Assembly: GCA_905233555.1 (NCBI GenBank)
Contig: CAJODF010000005.1
Location: 48,431 to 106,076, forward strand
Direction of reading: 5' to 3'
Length of the DNA: 57,646 bases
Origin: an uncultured Prevotella sp.
GTDB taxonomy: Bacteria; Bacteroidota; Bacteroidia; Bacteroidales; Bacteroidaceae
Positions 16,517 to 25,692 of the stretch are shown here, in pieces (the first letter of the stretch is position 1; each line of letters opens with the position of its first letter). A program made the position numbers and the translations under genes. Under the pieces are notes generated by a model that did no database searches, was not told where the DNA came from, and was given only the letters and a program-made list of their open reading frames with translations.

Positions 16517-18104
16517 ATTTCTTGTCGTATGCATGGACGGGGTAGTCGATGGTGAAGTGGAGCCCTCGACACTCCTTGCGTTCCAAGGCCCAACGGGTGA
16601 TGAGATAGCCCACGTTGATCATGTTTCGCAGTTCGCAGATATCCTTCGATGCCTTCACACGTTTGAAGAGTCGCTCGGTCTCCTCGTAGAGCATATCGAG
16701 ACGATCCCAGGCACGGTGCAGACGGAGGTCGCTGCGTACGATACCCACATAGTTGGCCATAATCTGGTTCACCTCTTTGACACTCTGTGTGATAAGCACC
16801 TTTTCCTCGTTGGTCATCGTACCCTCGTCGTTCCACTCTGGCACCTTCTCGTTCCAGTCGTAGAGATCTACGTGTTGCAGCGAGTCCTTCGCAGCGGCAT
16901 CGGCATAGACCACTGCCTCAATGAGCGAGTTGGAAGCCAGACGGTTGCCACCGTGCAGACCCGTGCAGGAGCACTCGCCGAGGGCGTAAAGACGCTCGAT
17001 ACTCGATTGTCCGTTGAGATCGACCTTGATGCCGCCACACATATAATGGGCTGCAGGGCGGACGGGGATATAGTCGGTGGTGATATCGATACCCATCGAC
17101 AGACATTTTTGATAGATATTAGGGAAATGGTGACGGGTCTCTTCTGGATCCTTGTGGGTCACATCGAGACAAACGTGGTCGATACCGTGAATCTTCATCT
17201 CCTTATCGATGGCACGGGCCACGATGTCACGAGGTGCCAACGATAGTCGTTCGTCATACTTCTGCATAAACTCCTCGCCATTGGGCAGTTTCAAGATGCC
17301 ACCGTAACCACGCATGGCCTCGGTGATGAGATAGGCCGGATGCGTCTCTTTGGGATTATGCAGCACCGTCGGGTGGAACTGCACGAACTCCATATCAGCC
17401 ACCGTTCCCTTGGCACGATAGACCATAGCGATGCCGTCGCCCGTGGCGATGACGGGGTTCGAGGTGGTCAGATAGACAGCCCCACAACCACCCGTACACA
17501 TCACGGTCATCTTCGAGAGGTAAGTATCCACTTTCTGCGTCACAGGGTTCAGCACGTAAGCACCGTAGCACTGGATATTCGGCGAACGCCTCGTCACACG
17601 GACACCCAGATGGTGTTGAGTGATAATCTCTACGGCAAAGTGGTTCTCTTTGATCTCAATATCAGGATTATTACGCACGGCCTCCATCAGTCCACGCTGG
17701 ATCTCAGCACCCGTATCGTCGGCGTGGTGCAGGATACGGAACTCGGAGTGGCCGCCCTCACGGTGCAGGTCGAATTCTCCGTCTTCCTTGCGGTCGAAGT
17801 TCACACCCCAGTTCACCAATTCCTGGATTTGCTCAGGCGCCTTTGTCACCACCTGCTCTACGGCCTTGGGGTCGCTGATGTAGTCGCCGGCAATCATCGT
17901 GTCCTCGATGTGCTTCTCGAAGTTATCGACGGCGAGGTTCGTCACTGAGGCGACACCGCCCTGGGCGAATGACGTATTTGCCTCGTCGAGCGAGGTCTTG
18001 CAGATCATACAGATTTTGCCTTTCTTGGCTCTCGCCACCTTCAGGGCGTAACTCATACCGGCCACACCGGCACCGATAATCAGGAAGTCGTACTTGTAAA
18101 CCAT
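16515..18104 (-). CDS. nadB: L-aspartate oxidase
   Basis: 529 residues. The N-terminal dinucleotide-binding motif is DFLIIGAGVAGMSYALK. The FAD-contact segment SFAQGGVASV and the conserved HREGGHSEFRILHHAD of the succinate dehydrogenase/NadB flavoprotein family follow. The CTGLHGGNRLASNSLIEA segment is the FAD-binding signature nearer the C-terminus. The enzyme converts aspartate to iminoaspartate, the first step of NAD synthesis; nadA and nadC are not in this window. ATG 18104 is chosen over an upstream in-frame start at 18137 because the -7 box (18134-18127, minus) lies between them. Confidence 0.94.
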   Translation of the reverse strand: MVYKYDFLIIGAGVAGMSYALKVARAKKGKICMICKTSLDEANTSFAQGGVASVTNLAVDNFEKHIEDTMIAGDYISDPKAVEQVVTKAPEQIQELVNWGVNFDRKEDGEFDLHREGGHSEFRILHHADDTGAEIQRGLMEAVRNNPDIEIKENHFAVEIITQHHLGVRVTRRSPNIQCYGAYVLNPVTQKVDTYLSKMTVMCTGGCGAVYLTTSNPVIATGDGIAMVYRAKGTVADMEFVQFHPTVLHNPKETHPAYLITEAMRGYGGILKLPNGEEFMQKYDERLSLAPRDIVARAIDKEMKIHGIDHVCLDVTHKDPEETRHHFPNIYQKCLSMGIDITTDYIPVRPAAHYMCGGIKVDLNGQSSIERLYALGECSCTGLHGGNRLASNSLIEAVVYADAAAKDSLQHVDLYDWNEKVPEWNDEGTMTNEEKVLITQSVKEVNQIMANYVGIVRSDLRLHRAWDRLDMLYEETERLFKRVKASKDICELRNMINVGYLITRWALERKECRGLHFTIDYPVHAYDKK

Positions 18105-18126
18105 AATCGAAATCAATAATCTGCTG

Positions 18127-18186
18127 CAAAGATACAAAATAATTCATAATTCATAATTCATAATTCATAATTATTTTGTATTTTTG
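18127..18186. promoter_or_regulatory. Divergent promoter pair for nadB and dacB
   Basis: Minus -7 box TATCTTTG (18134-18127) and plus -7 box TATTTTTG (18179-18186) are 44 bp apart, with AATTCAT x4 between. The layout is nearly a copy of 8353-8413. Confidence 0.6.
18141..18172. repeat. Heptad array, AATTCAT x4
   Basis: Four perfect AATTCAT copies plus AATT, the same 32-nt string as at 8369-8400. Confidence 0.9.
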
Positions 18187-18189
18187 CCG

Positions 18190-19464
18190 ATGAATATGAA
18201 GAAATTACTGTTTTTATCCTATATTCTGTGTCTCACGGCTGGGCTGCGAGCACAGACAGAGCCGCAAGAGGTGGGCAACTACAAGGTGGCCTTCACCGAA
18301 CCTATCGACTCGCTGGTTCCTGATTCCAGTCTCTTGTCGTCCGACCCGATGGCCCTCCCTTGGCCGGAGAATGTCATCACCCGACTCGACAAACTGCTCG
18401 ACGAACCCTTGTTGAAACGTTCGCAGGTAGGACTGATGGTCTATGACCTCACCGCCGATACCATCATCTTCCGTTATGGCGAGCGCCAGACCCTGCGTCC
18501 TGCCTCTGTGATGAAACTGGTGACGGCTATTACGGCCCTCGACAAACTGGGCAGCAACTACCAGTTCCGTACCTCGCTCTATTATACGGGTCAGTTGATC
18601 GGCAACGTGCTCAATGGCGACCTCTACTGTGTGGGCGGCATGGATCCACGTTTCAACAACGACGATATGGGCGCTTTCGTCGATCGTGTCATCGGCATGG
18701 GTGTCGATACCATCCGGGGTCGTATCATCGGTGACTACTCGATGAAGGACGAGACACGACTGGGTGAGGGCTGGTGTTGGGACGACGACAATCCCATCCT
18801 CTCGCCACTGCTCATTTCGAAGAAAGCTGATTTCCTGCGCAACTTCGTCGATGAGATGCGTAACAAGAACATTGTGGTGGCCGACAATTTCGCCGAGGGG
18901 ACGCTACCCAACGGTGCCTACGTCGTGGGCTCCCGTTTCCACGCCATCGACCAGATCCTGACACGTATGCTCAAGGAGAGCGACAATCTTTATGCCGAGT
19001 CGATGTTCTATCAGATTGCTGCCTCAGGTGGCATCAAACACGCCTCTGCAGCAAACGCCAGGACGCACATTAAGAAACTCATCAGCAAGATCGGACTCAA
19101 CCCCGACAACTATAAGATTGCCGACGGCAGTGGACTTTCGCTCTACAACTACGTCAGTCCGGAACTGATGGTACGTCTGCTGTGCTACGCCTACCGCAAT
19201 TCCGAAATTTACAGCAGCCTCTATCCCTGTCTGCCCATTGCCGGCGAGGATGGTACGCTCGAAAAACGTATGAAGGGAGAATACACCAAAGGAAACGTCC
19301 GTGCCAAGACGGGTACGCTGACGGGTGTCTCTTCACTGGCAGGCTATTGTCGCACGGCCAACAACCACTTGCTTGCCTTCTGCATCATCAACCAAGGGGT
19401 GATGAAGAATGCCGATGGTAAGGCTTTCCAAGACAAAGTCTGTACCGCCCTCTGCCAACCATAA
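18190..19464 (+). CDS. dacB: D-alanyl-D-alanine carboxypeptidase/endopeptidase, PBP4 type (S13)
   Basis: 424 residues. A signal peptide is followed by the penicillin-binding triads: SVMK at 106-109 (active serine), SDN at 264-266 and KTG at about 373-375. The S13 family trims and cuts peptidoglycan cross-links in the periplasm. The -7 box at 18179-18186 ends 3 nt before ATG 18190, so initiation at ATG 18196 (MKKLLF...) on a leaderless message is equally likely. A GC-rich terminator follows the stop. Confidence 0.9.
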   Translation: MNMKKLLFLSYILCLTAGLRAQTEPQEVGNYKVAFTEPIDSLVPDSSLLSSDPMALPWPENVITRLDKLLDEPLLKRSQVGLMVYDLTADTIIFRYGERQTLRPASVMKLVTAITALDKLGSNYQFRTSLYYTGQLIGNVLNGDLYCVGGMDPRFNNDDMGAFVDRVIGMGVDTIRGRIIGDYSMKDETRLGEGWCWDDDNPILSPLLISKKADFLRNFVDEMRNKNIVVADNFAEGTLPNGAYVVGSRFHAIDQILTRMLKESDNLYAESMFYQIAASGGIKHASAANARTHIKKLISKIGLNPDNYKIADGSGLSLYNYVSPELMVRLLCYAYRNSEIYSSLYPCLPIAGEDGTLEKRMKGEYTKGNVRAKTGTLTGVSSLAGYCRTANNHLLAFCIINQGVMKNADGKAFQDKVCTALCQP

Positions 19465-19465
19465 A

Positions 19466-19500
19466 AGAAGCCCGCCAACCGGCGGGCTTTCTTCATTTTT
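19466..19500. terminator. Terminator after dacB
   Basis: Hairpin at 19468-19489 followed by TCTTCATTTTT; the stem and loop are identical to the one at 16488-16509. The amylase gene converges on it. Confidence 0.85.
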
Positions 19501-19513
19501 ATTCGTTGACGCT

Positions 19514-20836
19514 TTACTTCAGGATTAAATACTGGAACGGTTCGAGTTCGAGGGTTGCGTCGAGTTGATACTCCTTCTCTGTCATGAGTTCTTTCGCCTT
19601 ACGTCCCTTCCAATTATCTGGAATCTTGATGCTCTTTGCCTTGTTGCGGACATTGACGATGACGAGGATCGTCTCTTTTTTGTCATGCTTCTCGAAAATA
19701 AACACATCCTTGTCTGGCCAGGCTTTAATCGTACCTTTGCGCAGGGCGGAGTGTTTGTTATAGATCTCTATCAGTTTCTTGTATTCCTGGTAGATCTCAG
19801 GCTTGGCAGTCCAATCGACAGGTACATATTTGAAGAAGTTGATAGGATTAGGATAGCCTACTTCCTGTGAACCGTAGATAAGGGCTCCGCCGTGTGGGAA
19901 GATGCTGGCTACGTAGGCCGCCATAGCACCACGGTCGTTAGTAAACTCCACGCAGGGAGTTGCCTCAGTAGAGTGGTCGTGGTTGGTGGTGAAGCGCAAC
20001 TTGACCTTGCCGGCAGGCAGATCGTGATATTCCAACATGTCGGCATTGATGAGGTCTTGGGCTGGAGCACCCTTGAATACCTTCACGAGACCGTCCTTAT
20101 AGTCCCAGCCGTAGTTCATGTCAAAGCCGCCAACGGTGAAATTGTCGGCGTTCTTGCCCTCTGCCAGCATCACAATCTTACGTGGGGCTGCAGCCTTGCG
20201 CAACTGTGCGATGGCGTCTTTCCAAAAATCGGCAGGTACCCCGTCTGCCACATCGCAACGGAAGCCGTCGATACCCACATCTACAATCCAGAATTTCATG
20301 GCATCGATCATGGCGGCGCGCATGTCTTTGTTGTCATAGTTTAAGTCAGCCACATCGAACCAGTCCCAGGGACGCGGATGAATGATGGTGTCGGCCTTCT
20401 CGTCGTGGGTGTACCAGTCAGGATGTTCCTTCACCCAGGGATGATCCCATGCCGTATGGTTAGCCACCCAGTCGAGGATGAGACCCATGCCGTGCTCATG
20501 ACAGACATTGACGAGGTTCTTGAGGTCGTCGATGGTACCAAACTCAGGGGCGATAGCCTTGTAATCACGGATACAGTATGGAGAATTCTTGCCCTTCTCA
20601 ATACCAATGGGATAGATGGGCATCACCCACATCATGTTGACACCCAGATCGCTGATAGAGTCGATGCGTGCTGCCACAGCATTCAGGGATTTCTCAGGCG
20701 CAAACACACGGGGATTGACCTGATACATGGCGATGTCTTCTACTGCTGGCATCTTGTATGCCACTTGCTTTTGTGCTGGCTCGCAGGCTATAAAGACTGC
20801 AGCCACGATGCTGATGGATAGAATCAGTTTTTTCAT
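19514..20836 (-). CDS. Alpha-amylase family glycoside hydrolase (GH13), lipoprotein
   Basis: 440 residues. A lipoprotein signal ends in IAC with Cys18 as the lipid anchor. The GH13 barrel shows the conserved region I DWVANHT near 122-128, the nucleophile Asp195 in GFRCDVADG, the acid/base Glu226 in MLAEGKN and the region IV TNHDHS. It should cut alpha-glucans at the cell surface or in the periplasm. The protein is shorter than most amylases, and a compact C-terminal beta-domain follows the barrel. It is preceded by DUF4332 on the same strand, with a hairpin between the two. Confidence 0.9.
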   Translation of the reverse strand: MKKLILSISIVAAVFIACEPAQKQVAYKMPAVEDIAMYQVNPRVFAPEKSLNAVAARIDSISDLGVNMMWVMPIYPIGIEKGKNSPYCIRDYKAIAPEFGTIDDLKNLVNVCHEHGMGLILDWVANHTAWDHPWVKEHPDWYTHDEKADTIIHPRPWDWFDVADLNYDNKDMRAAMIDAMKFWIVDVGIDGFRCDVADGVPADFWKDAIAQLRKAAAPRKIVMLAEGKNADNFTVGGFDMNYGWDYKDGLVKVFKGAPAQDLINADMLEYHDLPAGKVKLRFTTNHDHSTEATPCVEFTNDRGAMAAYVASIFPHGGALIYGSQEVGYPNPINFFKYVPVDWTAKPEIYQEYKKLIEIYNKHSALRKGTIKAWPDKDVFIFEKHDKKETILVIVNVRNKAKSIKIPDNWKGRKAKELMTEKEYQLDATLELEPFQYLILK

Positions 20837-20856
20837 AAACGGTTGTTGTCGAAAAT

Positions 20857-20884
20857 GCGGATACCCTCAACTGAGGATATCCGC
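20857..20884. terminator. Hairpin between DUF4332 and amylase genes
   Basis: GCGGATA at 20857-63 pairs with TATCCGC at 20878-84, and CCTCA pairs with TGAGG inside. On the minus strand it follows DUF4332 and is trailed by ATTTTC only, so it is a weak terminator or an mRNA-processing hairpin. Confidence 0.5.
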
Positions 20885-20906
20885 TTTGTTTGTTGTTTGT
20901 TGACGA

Positions 20907-21314
20907 TTAGTACGTCATCTTCGGCTCAAGTTCCTTGGCCTGGTCAATCATCTTCTGTACTTCGCTGACGGCGGGCACACGGCCGCAGATGTGATACTGG
21001 GCGTTGATCTCCTCCAGTTTCGGCTGCAGGTTCTCGGCGATACGGTGACGGAACTCCTTGACGGTGTCAACACCAGCCTTCTCCAAGAGTTCGGAGAACT
21101 GAGGACCTACGCCGGCGATGCGGAACAGGTCGGCATGATTGGTCCAGCGCAGAATCAGTTTCTCGCTGATACCTGTGGCCTCGGCCAGTTCCTTGCGGCC
21201 CTTGGGGGCTGCACACTTCTCGAGCAGTTCGCTCACTTTGTTGATACCTGCGGCAACCAGTTTCTCTGCGTAAACGTCGCCTACACCTTCAATGTCGATA
21301 ATTTTGTAATCCAT
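20907..21314 (-). CDS. DUF4332 helix-hairpin-helix protein
   Basis: 135 residues made of two helix-hairpin-helix-like repeats. The first is IEGVGDVYAEKLVAAGINKVSELLEKC; the second begins RIAGVGPQFSELLEKAGVDT. This matches the DUF4332 family, which may bind DNA. No enzyme motif is present and the biological role is unknown. It has its own -7 box TATATTTG (21362-21355, minus), divergent from rmuC. Confidence 0.78.
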   Translation of the reverse strand: MDYKIIDIEGVGDVYAEKLVAAGINKVSELLEKCAAPKGRKELAEATGISEKLILRWTNHADLFRIAGVGPQFSELLEKAGVDTVKEFRHRIAENLQPKLEEINAQYHICGRVPAVSEVQKMIDQAKELEPKMTY

Positions 21315-21354
21315 AATGTTGGTCTTATTAAGTTGATAACTAAAAAATATGCTG

Positions 21355-21412
21355 CAAATATAGACAATTTATTTGAGAAATGCAATTATTTGAGCGTTTT
21401 TTTGTATTTTTG
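21355..21412. promoter_or_regulatory. Divergent promoter pair for DUF4332 and rmuC
   Basis: Minus -7 box TATATTTG (21362-21355) and plus -7 box TATTTTTG (21405-21412) are 42 bp apart. There is no heptad array here; instead TTATTTGAG occurs twice between the boxes. Confidence 0.55.
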
Positions 21413-21431
21413 CATCAAAATTAGTCAAAAG

Positions 21432-22736
21432 ATGATGATTGCACTATATATAATAATAGGTATAGCGGTGGGAGCGGTGGTGCTCTATCTGCTGATGGAC
21501 CGCCGGATGGACACGCTCCGTATCGAGGGCGGCAAGAAGGATATCGAACTCTCGATGCGATCGGAACTGCTCAATGCTGCCAACAGCCGAGTGCAGCATC
21601 TGGAGATGGAGAACAAGGACCTGCATGCAAAATCCGAGAGTCAGTCGAGGGAACTGGAACTGGTGCGCCAGCAGATGGACGAAGAACTGAAACGGCACGA
21701 GGAACGGTTCAAGAATATGGCCCAGCAATTGTTGGAGACCAGCGCCTCGAAACTGAAGGAGCAGAACACGGAGGCGATGACGGGCATCACCCAGCCGCTC
21801 CGTGAGGCCATCAGCAATATGCAGAAGGCCATCAACGACACGCAGAAGGAAAGTGCCGCCCACTCGGCCTCGTTCCGTGAACAGATGTTGCAGATGATGC
21901 AGCAGACACAGCAGTTGGGTGAGAAAACGGACAGTCTGACAAACGTGCTGCGTCGCGACAATAAGGTGAGTGGCAACATGGGCGAGATTATCCTTGGTGA
22001 CCTGCTGGCCAGTCAGGGACTGACGGAGGGCATCCACTATGAGGTGCAGGCTCGACTCCGTGATGAGTTAGGTCGTCCGCTGAAGAACGACGAGACGGGA
22101 CGCGAGATGCAACCCGACGTGATTCTGCACTATCCCCAGGGACAGGATGCCATCGTCGATTCGAAGGTGTCGCTCGTGGCCTACGAGAAATACGTGAATG
22201 CCGAGACGCCCGAGGAGAAGGAACGTTACTTGCAGGACCATATCAAGAGTGTCCGGCAGCACGTCAACGAACTGGCCCGTAAGGACTATTCGAAGTATAT
22301 CAAGAACGGTCGCGACGCCGTAGATTTCGTGATTATGTTTGTACCCTTCGAGTCGTCGTTGCAGTTGGCTTTGGCCAACGACCCGACACTCTGGCGCGAG
22401 GCTTTTGAGAAGAAGGTCTTCGTGACGGGCGAACAGAATCTCTTGGGTATCCTCCACATGATCCATATTGCCTGGGTACAGAACCAACAGGCAGAGAATC
22501 AAGAGAAGGTCTTCGGACTGGCGGAGCAGTTGCTCGACCGTCTGGGCGACTTCATCCAGCGGTATAACGACCTGGGCGAGAAACTACACAAGGTGCAGGA
22601 GGCTTACGACAGCACGAACAATAAACTGATTACGGGTCGGCAGAGTGTGGTGCAGAAGGGTCGCGAATTGGTCGATTTGGGTGCGAAGGAGAATGCGAAC
22701 CGTAAGATACCCATGCCGGAAGTGGGAATAGAATAG
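21432..22736 (+). CDS. rmuC: DNA recombination protein RmuC homologue
   Basis: 434 residues. An N-terminal membrane anchor (residues 3-20) leads into a coiled coil of about 130 residues. The RmuC core follows: GNMGEIILGDLLASQGL, then DAIVDSKVSLVAYEKYV and the nuclease-like VDFVIMFVPFESSLQLAL. RmuC limits inverted-repeat rearrangements in E. coli, notable in a genome so rich in short inverted repeats. ATG 21432 or 21435 are both possible after the -7 box; in-frame codons further upstream lie in the divergent DUF4332 gene and promoter and are not part of this protein. Confidence 0.9.
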   Translation: MMIALYIIIGIAVGAVVLYLLMDRRMDTLRIEGGKKDIELSMRSELLNAANSRVQHLEMENKDLHAKSESQSRELELVRQQMDEELKRHEERFKNMAQQLLETSASKLKEQNTEAMTGITQPLREAISNMQKAINDTQKESAAHSASFREQMLQMMQQTQQLGEKTDSLTNVLRRDNKVSGNMGEIILGDLLASQGLTEGIHYEVQARLRDELGRPLKNDETGREMQPDVILHYPQGQDAIVDSKVSLVAYEKYVNAETPEEKERYLQDHIKSVRQHVNELARKDYSKYIKNGRDAVDFVIMFVPFESSLQLALANDPTLWREAFEKKVFVTGEQNLLGILHMIHIAWVQNQQAENQEKVFGLAEQLLDRLGDFIQRYNDLGEKLHKVQEAYDSTNNKLITGRQSVVQKGRELVDLGAKENANRKIPMPEVGIE

Positions 22737-22848
22737 AAGTGAAAAGTTTAGAAGTGAAAAGTGAAGACCGCGATTAAGCGAGAACAATGCCAAATTGCAT
22801 TTGAGCATTGTCGAGCGTGAGCGGGCTCGATGTGAAACATCAAAAAAG
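22737..22848 (+). repeat. Structured repeat element, copy 1 (heptads plus covarying stems)
   Basis: Purine-rich heptads (22737-22764) are followed by stem P1 CCGC (22768-71) / GCGG (22821-24) and the constant strand GATTAAGCGAGA (22772-83). Stem P2 is ACAATGC (22784-90) / GCATTGT (22805-11). Then come the constant strand CGAGCGTGA (22812-20) and hairpin P3 GATGT-gaa-ACATC (22829-41). It fills the whole space between rmuC and the phosphopantetheinyl transferase. Copies 2 and 3 are at 30348 and 35674. Confidence 0.75.
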
Positions 22849-23403
22849 ATGAAGATTTGGGTGAGTGAGGATATATGGACGTTTGACCTGGAGGCGGCGC
22901 TGGGGGAGATCTCGGCGCAGCGACGGGAGCAGGCACTCCGGTTCAGACACGAACAGGGCCAGCGGCTCTGTGTGCTCGCCTACCAGTTGCTGAAGCAGGG
23001 CCTGCTTGAGACATACGGCATCACGGAGAACCCCATCTTCGAATACAACGAACACGGCAAGCCCTCGATTGTTGGCCATCCGGACATCTTTTTCAACCTG
23101 AGCCATTGCAAGGAGGCAGCAGTCTGCGTCATCAGCGATCACCCCGTAGGCATCGACGTGGAGTCGATACGCGAATACAAGGAGTCGCTCGTCCGCTACA
23201 CGATGAACGACGACGAGGTTCAACAGATAGAGTCATCAGAAAACCCTGCCTCAACCTTTATCCGCCTCTGGACGATGAAGGAGGCCACGATGAAACTCAT
23301 CGGCACGGGCATCAGCAACGACATGAAAAACGTCATCGATACCGCCACCTATCAATATACCTCTGTCGATCGGCAGCAGTATATCTATACGGTGTGCGAA
23401 TAA
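22849..23403 (+). CDS. 4'-phosphopantetheinyl transferase superfamily protein
   Basis: 184 residues of the Sfp/AcpT superfamily. The magnesium site is GIDVESIR and the second motif is WTMKEATMKLIGTG (W-x2-KEA). The family moves the phosphopantetheine arm of CoA onto carrier proteins. ATG 22849 is chosen since upstream codons fall in the structured repeat element and encode a peptide unlike the family. There is no carrier-protein or synthase gene nearby, so its target is unclear. It follows rmuC on the same strand and converges with the TonB receptor gene, 5 nt away. Confidence 0.87.
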   Translation: MKIWVSEDIWTFDLEAALGEISAQRREQALRFRHEQGQRLCVLAYQLLKQGLLETYGITENPIFEYNEHGKPSIVGHPDIFFNLSHCKEAAVCVISDHPVGIDVESIREYKESLVRYTMNDDEVQQIESSENPASTFIRLWTMKEATMKLIGTGISNDMKNVIDTATYQYTSVDRQQYIYTVCE

Positions 23404-23408
23404 ACAAA

Positions 23409-25661
23409 TCAGAAACTTACTTTTGTGGTGAACTCGAAGGTGAAGGGACGGATGAACGTACCCGACATCACATAGTTCCTATAGCGTGAGGGATCCGTGA
23501 TCAGGTCGGCGGCAGGGATGGAGCCGCTGGCACCCTTCTGGTTAAGGATGTTCACCACGCTTGCTGAGAAACTCAGATAACGGTTCAGTTTGAAATCCAC
23601 GCCTCCGAAGGTCTCCCAGCGCCCGTTGAAATAGAGCGAGTTGGTCTTGTTGATATACTGCTTGCTGAAATAGCGGGCACTCAGCCACACACGCCAGTTG
23701 CCGAAACGGTAGGAGGGCTCGATCTCCAGTTCCGTCTTCGAGAGGGCCGTGATGGTCTTGTCGGTGAAGTCGTATTCCTCCGTCACGCCGTCGCTGAAGG
23801 TGGGGGTGATCTTGAAGTTCTTATACCTCGGATCACGGATGGTGAACATCACGTGGATGCTCAGTCCGTCGATGGGGGTGATCATGGCGTCGGTGAGCCA
23901 TCCGAGCGTCGCCATATCGTAGAAGAACGGCGTGGTGAACGACTCGCTCATACCTGCCCTCATATCGCCGACATCCTTGGTCAGCACGTGGCTGAAGTTG
24001 GGACGCTCCTGCGAGTTCTTCATGCTGATGTAGGTCATCTGCGAGGTCAGGTCGATCCACTTGTTCTTCCAGTAGATACCCCCTCGGAAATAGTTCGTGG
24101 GCATGCTCTCCTGCGTGGGATAATTGTAGGTGCCGTAGTGGAACAACTGCGAGTGGATGGTGGCTGAGGAGAACTCTGCCTGCAGGCCGAACCCGGGGAG
24201 TAGGGCATAGCGTGCGCTGGCGATGAGGGCATAGTTGAAGTGATTGTTGTTGAAGTGATTCTTCTCAACGCCCTTGTCGGCCAGACTGAACCTGGGGTGA
24301 CGGGCATTACCCTTCCACGGCTCGTTGGCGGCCCAGCCTCGCACATTCAGATATTCCAATCTGATACCTCCATAAAGCCACAGCCGGTTGGAAACGTTCC
24401 ACTCGTCGGAGACCAAGCCAAATAGTTTATGCTCATGGCCGTCGTAATATTCGGCGTAGGAGTTGTAGGAATAGCCCTCGTTGCCATTAAGCAATAGCAG
24501 TTTCGGGTCTTTCTTCGCCTCGTGGCCATAGAGATACATCGAAGTCTCCGTGCCGCCGGCGTTGAGCCAGTAATCGACTTCTGCCCGCCAACTGTGCCGG
24601 TGGTCCTTCGACTTGCCCGTCAGTTCGGCATTGGTCATCCAGGAGTGCTCGAACCCGTCGAAATGCAGCATCCGTCGTGTCTGTACCTTTCCGGTATAGG
24701 GGGTGCCGTCCTCATAGGTGTATCCGTTTTCAGGGGTGACGTCGCTCACACCCATCATGTTGGGGTTGGCACGGAACGAGTGCCCGTGCTTGAACTTACT
24801 GTGGACGGCCAGTCTGAGACCATTGTCCCAACGGTAGTTCAACAGGAAGTTCACGTTATGAACCTTATTGATGTTCGCATCGTCGATGTTCTGTTCCGTC
24901 ATCTTTCCTGTGGCGACATCCAGATACTTCACCATCCTGTTGGCAGGCCGGTATTGGTCTATACCCAGTTTAAAGCCGTCGTATTCCTCCACACTGCCGT
25001 CGCCCACGAAGATGAAGGGACCGTAGTTCTCCGTGATCTCTTTGTTATGCGAGAACTGATAGATGAGACCCGCCTTGCCCCTGCCTTCGTTCCAGGTCTT
25101 CGAGACGGCTGCCTTGTAGAAGTGGATACTCTCCTGCAGGGTCGTCATGTCGAGATGGTTACTCCCGGGGTCCATATTGTGATAGGTACTGATGCTGAGG
25201 CCCCAGCCCTTTCCCACGGGCGTTGAGACATTCGCATCGATGGCGTGACGGCCGAAGTGATTGAACGTGTAGTTCACCTTCCCCTCGAACTTGTCGCCGG
25301 CCAGTTTCGAATAACTATCGACGCTGTAGGTGATCACACCATACTTCAGTGCCATATCCTGCGGACCCGTCGTCTGGACCGACTCATGACCGACGCCACT
25401 GTGCCACGACTTATAGGGATAGACCTGATAGTTGTAGTAGGAAACCGGCAGACCGTCTTCATAAATATAGGCGTGGCCGGAGATGGGCAGACCCAAGGAT
25501 ATCTGACGGGGCTGCGAGACGGAAGCTGCATTCATGAGCACATTCCTGTTGCTGTCGCCCGACGTGCTGACTATGCTGTCGGCCACAGCATCCTGAGCCA
25601 TTGCTGCAATGGCTGTCGTGATGCTGAGAAGCGTAGCAGTTAAGGCTCTGAATAGATGCAT
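23409..25661 (-). CDS. TonB-dependent receptor-like outer-membrane protein
   Basis: 750 residues. The N-terminus carries a Sec signal peptide (MHLFRALTATLLSITTAIAA) and a short plug-like region. A long run of amphipathic beta-strands follows, ending FEFTTKVSF with the terminal Phe of outer-membrane barrels. It lacks the carboxypeptidase-like N-domain of SusC proteins and has no SusD neighbour, so a metal, cofactor or small-molecule receptor is more likely than a glycan one (inference). It follows the HerA-like gene by 31 nt on the same strand and may be co-transcribed. Confidence 0.78.
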   Translation of the reverse strand: MHLFRALTATLLSITTAIAAMAQDAVADSIVSTSGDSNRNVLMNAASVSQPRQISLGLPISGHAYIYEDGLPVSYYNYQVYPYKSWHSGVGHESVQTTGPQDMALKYGVITYSVDSYSKLAGDKFEGKVNYTFNHFGRHAIDANVSTPVGKGWGLSISTYHNMDPGSNHLDMTTLQESIHFYKAAVSKTWNEGRGKAGLIYQFSHNKEITENYGPFIFVGDGSVEEYDGFKLGIDQYRPANRMVKYLDVATGKMTEQNIDDANINKVHNVNFLLNYRWDNGLRLAVHSKFKHGHSFRANPNMMGVSDVTPENGYTYEDGTPYTGKVQTRRMLHFDGFEHSWMTNAELTGKSKDHRHSWRAEVDYWLNAGGTETSMYLYGHEAKKDPKLLLLNGNEGYSYNSYAEYYDGHEHKLFGLVSDEWNVSNRLWLYGGIRLEYLNVRGWAANEPWKGNARHPRFSLADKGVEKNHFNNNHFNYALIASARYALLPGFGLQAEFSSATIHSQLFHYGTYNYPTQESMPTNYFRGGIYWKNKWIDLTSQMTYISMKNSQERPNFSHVLTKDVGDMRAGMSESFTTPFFYDMATLGWLTDAMITPIDGLSIHVMFTIRDPRYKNFKITPTFSDGVTEEYDFTDKTITALSKTELEIEPSYRFGNWRVWLSARYFSKQYINKTNSLYFNGRWETFGGVDFKLNRYLSFSASVVNILNQKGASGSIPAADLITDPSRYRNYVMSGTFIRPFTFEFTTKVSF

Positions 25662-25692
25662 GGGCTAATGATTGTCTCGGCAACTAAGGGGC

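Noticed and set aside
22768..22841. Structured element as an integron attC site
   Set aside because: It lacks the GTTRRRY/RYYYAAC core boxes and no integrase gene is present.
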